Positions 6,612 to 7,144 of a DNA stretch of 7,144 bases are shown piece by piece; the stretch's first letter is position 1; each line of letters starts with the position of its first letter. The notes beneath the pieces are model-generated. The model worked only from the letters and a program-made list of their open reading frames with translations, made no database searches and had not been told where the DNA came from. The DNA comes from JBEKCP01 sp050014815 (lineage in GTDB: Bacteria > Planctomycetota > Planctomycetia > Pirellulales > Thermoguttaceae). The position numbers were made by a program, and so were the translations under genes. Location: positions 1 through 7,144 of the forward strand of contig JBEKCP010000319.1 of the NCBI GenBank assembly GCA_050014815.1, in the 5' to 3' direction.

Positions 6612-6638
6612 CCGCGTTGGGCAGGTTATCAGCCTGCG

Positions 6639-6711
6639 GTGTTGGTACGGGAGTCGAACCCGCGACAGCCAGATTTCAAGTCTGGTGCTCTATCCACTGA
6701 GCTAACCTGGT
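6639..6711 (-). tRNA. tRNA-like gene with anticodon UGA, class I body, mismatched acceptor stem
   Basis: The D arm (GCTC/GAGC), anticodon arm (CCAGA, loop CTTGAAA, TCTGG), 5-nt variable loop and T arm (GCGGG, TTCGACT, CCCGT) are all well formed, and T8, A9 and A14 are standard. The anticodon is UGA (plus-strand 6676-6678), which should mean serine, yet bacterial tRNA-Ser carries a long variable arm and this has a short one. The acceptor does not close: the 3' strand ACCAACA needs TGTTGGT, but the 5' side reads ACCAGGT, leaving only 3 bp. The 5' end thus seems replaced; a hairpin resembling the local repeat lies just upstream. The 3' CCA is not encoded. It is probably a damaged tRNA gene, less likely a functional tRNA with unusual processing. 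Confidence 0.6.
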
Positions 6712-6734
6712 TGACACGACCATCGGTCAGAACC
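6709..6734 (-). repeat. Degenerate hairpin next to the tRNA-like gene, possibly a decayed repeat copy
   Basis: On the minus strand the core reads CTGACC-GAT-GGTCGTG, close to the repeat core CCGACC-GAA-GG with TTGGTCGCG, but 4 nt shorter. It is flanked by GGTT and AACC, which also pair. It overlaps the 5' acceptor side of the UGA tRNA-like gene. The relationship is suggestive only. Confidence 0.35.
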
Positions 6735-6805
6735 CATGTACGGAACACACGCTGCCTACCGCCGTCAGGACGGGGCGACGTGCGCCGTTGGCCCGGCCGT
6801 ATCAG

Positions 6806-6898
6806 AGGCGCCGGTGGGAGTCGAACCCACTTGAAGCTGCCGACCAACGCTTCGCGTCGGTGCCCGAGGCAGCCGCCTTGCCGTCTGGCTCCAGCGCC
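6806..6898 (-). tRNA. tRNA-Cys-like gene with hairpin repeat in the anticodon loop
   Basis: The acceptor stem is complete (GGCGCTG with CGGCGCC, one G-U), with U73 and a GGCGC start as in bacterial tRNA-Cys. D arm GCC/GGC, variable loop TTCAA and T arm GTGGG-TTCGACT-CCCAC are intact. The anticodon stem GCTGC/GCAGC is perfect, but the loop is 28 nt instead of 7: after C32-T33 comes CGGGC, then a stem-loop ACCGACGC-GAA-GCGTTGGT, then CG. If the loop is read directly, bases 34-36 are CGG, a proline anticodon on a Cys-like body. If the repeat replaced GCAAA, the original was Cys(GCA). The extra 21 nt lie near position 37/38, the classic tRNA intron site. Position 8 is G rather than the near-universal U. 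It is either an interrupted pseudo-tRNA or a precursor that needs removal of the hairpin. Confidence 0.65.
6841..6866 (-). repeat. Hairpin repeat copy D (in tRNA-Cys-like anticodon loop)
   Basis: On the minus strand: head CGGGC, stem-loop ACCGACGC-GAA-GCGTTGGT, then CG. The stem is 8 bp with the same G-T wobble as the other copies. The arm changes relative to A and B (C/G becomes GC/GC) keep the pairing, and the C(GAA)G loop is retained. It is opposite in orientation to copies A, B and C, so the GAA strand is the tRNA sense strand here. Confidence 0.85.
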
Positions 6899-6909
6899 AA
6901 GTTCTCCAG

Positions 6910-6982
6910 TGCCCTCGCCAGGAGTCGAACCTGGTCTTCGACCTTCGCAGGGTCGCGTGCAAATCCCCCACACTCCGAGGAC
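6910..6982 (-). tRNA. tRNA-Arg(GCG)
   Basis: A complete 73-nt cloverleaf: acceptor GTCCTCG with CGAGGGC (one G-U) and A73; D arm GTGT/GCAC closed partly by wobble; anticodon arm CGACC-CTGCGAA-GGTCG with anticodon GCG; variable loop AAGA; T arm CCAGG-TTCGACT-CCTGG. It would read CGC and CGU. A GCG anticodon for arginine is rare in bacteria, which normally use ACG modified to inosine. Position 8 is G and position 14 is G, so the usual U8-A14 tertiary pair is missing. No encoded CCA. Confidence 0.82.
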
Positions 6983-6996
6983 AGTATTTCCATCAG

Positions 6997-7068
6997 CGCC
7001 CCGCCGAGGAATCGAACCCCGTCTTGCAGATTCGTAGTCTGCCGTGCGATCCGGCACACCCGCAGGGC
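6997..7068 (-). tRNA. tRNA-Arg(ACG)
   Basis: A complete 72-nt cloverleaf: acceptor GCCCTGC with GCGGGGC (one G-U) and G73; D arm GTGT/GCAC; anticodon arm GCAGA-CTACGAA-TCTGC with anticodon ACG, expected to be deaminated to ICG by TadA; variable loop AAGA; T arm CGGGG-TTCGATT-CCTCG with one G-U. It reads CGU, CGC and CGA. As in its neighbour, positions 8 and 14 are G, not U and A. It lies 14 nt from the preceding tRNA gene, consistent with a shared precursor. No encoded CCA. Confidence 0.87.
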
Positions 7069-7079
7069 GTTCAGTCAAG

Positions 7080-7144
7080 TGTCTCGACCAGGAATCGAAC
7101 CCGGGCACCGACCGAAGGTTTGTCGTGGACCTTCGGAGGGTCCT
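7080..7144 (-). tRNA. tRNA-Arg(CCG) with hairpin repeat as variable region, 5' end outside the window
   Basis: Visible from position 26 to 73: anticodon arm GGACC-CTCCGAA-GGTCC with anticodon CCG, T arm CCGGG-TTCGATT-CCTGG, then TCGAGAC and A73. Between the anticodon stem and the T stem are 22 nt instead of 4-5, and nearly all are repeat copy C. tRNA-Arg is a class I tRNA with a short variable loop, so this is an insertion of about 17 nt. On the tRNA strand the repeat hairpin has mismatches (A-C and A-G), so it would form a poorer arm than on the opposite strand. The acceptor 5' half and D arm cannot be checked. Confidence 0.65.
7102..7128 (+). repeat. Hairpin repeat copy C (in tRNA-Arg(CCG))
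   Basis: It matches copies A and B at 25 of 27 positions: head CGGGC (7102-7106), stem-loop ACCGACC-GAA-GGTTTGT (7107-7123), then CGTGG. The differences are G to T in the right arm at 7121, which breaks one pair, and C to T at 7126. The first three bases also serve as the T stem of the tRNA. Confidence 0.85.

Larger units (their letters stand above)
5898..6615 (-). pseudogene. Slipin/SPFH (stomatin-prohibitin) protein gene, N-truncated and interrupted by two hairpin repeats
   Basis: Three consecutive frames together spell one slipin. From about 6615 to 6200: ALVWVDGRFSHILPPGKYAF, then KVTLRLNAVATYRVADAHKA, ending LGLEVISVGIRD. From 6172 to 6093: ILPGDMKDLMNKVTEAKKAA then NLIVRR. From 6065 to 5898: TAAMRSQANTAKVLEGNP then VVLGEKGLAERVVNLL and a stop. 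Slipins are membrane-anchored scaffold proteins. Here the hydrophobic N-terminal anchor is absent: the first frame runs upstream without an ATG to a TGA inside the neighbouring tRNA, and GTG 6588 is only a fallback start. The two frame breaks coincide exactly with two identical 28-nt repeat copies (6172-6199 and 6065-6092). In each, 23 nt stand where slipins would need about 6, a net gain of 17. The gene is inactive unless the repeats are bypassed or removed from the RNA. Confidence 0.85.

Noticed and set aside
6190..6705. 171-residue plus-strand frame
   Set aside because: It is antisense to the slipin remnant and runs through a tRNA gene; the slipin similarity on the other strand is unambiguous.
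6806..6898. Class II tRNA (Leu/Ser) with a long variable arm
   Set aside because: The length of 93 nt suggests it, but the only good anticodon stem is GCTGC/GCAGC around the hairpin, and a normal 5-nt variable loop follows. No alternative 7-nt loop has U33.
6065..7128. CRISPR array
   Set aside because: There are only four repeat copies with irregular spacing and mixed orientation, and the intervening DNA is recognisable genes rather than spacers.

Overview
The window is GC-rich and most likely comes from a planctomycete chromosome or a mobile island within one. The best taxonomic marker is the gene at 1000-1320, a DUF1580 protein, a family known almost only from Planctomycetota. The ParB-like protein, slipin-type SPFH protein and GGQ release-factor-like protein fit this but are less specific. 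The assignment is inferred from family membership alone.

Layout: (1) 1-837, the 3' part of an unrecognised gene with an Ala/Pro-rich linker. (2) 838-999, a spacer with a short tandem repeat, a terminator-like hairpin and a perfect palindrome just before the next gene. (3) 1000-4515, a plus-strand run: DUF1580 regulator, a ParB-like protein, the C-terminal remnant of a type IIG restriction-modification enzyme, an ADP-ribosylglycohydrolase, a shortened DUF169 gene and a cysteine-rich flavodoxin-family protein. Two junctions here look like deletion scars: ParB/methylase at a G7 tract near 1850, and DUF169/flavoprotein near 3930. (4) 4516-5028, a minus-strand release-factor-like gene that abuts the flavoprotein stop with no spacer. 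(5) 5246-5785, an unrecognised plus-strand gene followed by an inverted repeat. (6) 5898-6615, a minus-strand slipin/SPFH gene broken into three reading frames and lacking its N-terminus. (7) 6639-7144, a minus-strand array of five tRNA or tRNA-like genes, three of them reading CGN arginine codons.

The most interesting signal is a very short hairpin repeat in the last 1.1 kb. Four copies share a CGGGC head, then a stem closed by a C(GAA)G triloop, then CG. Two copies are identical over 28 nt and interrupt the slipin gene. One lies in the anticodon loop of a tRNA-Cys-like gene, and one forms the variable region of a tRNA-Arg(CCG) gene. Where the ancestral sequence can be estimated, three of the insertions each add a net 17 nt. 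The anticodon-loop copy has a longer stem that keeps its pairing, so the fold rather than the exact sequence appears conserved. The organisation resembles REP elements (head plus hairpin), but the insertion sites, inside a coding gene and inside tRNA loops, are unusual. Either this is a mobile micro-element, or the interruptions are tolerated or removed at the RNA level; the sequence alone cannot decide.

The rest of the window looks like an accessory region under decay. At least four genes are truncated or interrupted, while the ADP-ribosylglycohydrolase, flavoprotein, DUF1580 and release-factor-like genes look intact.
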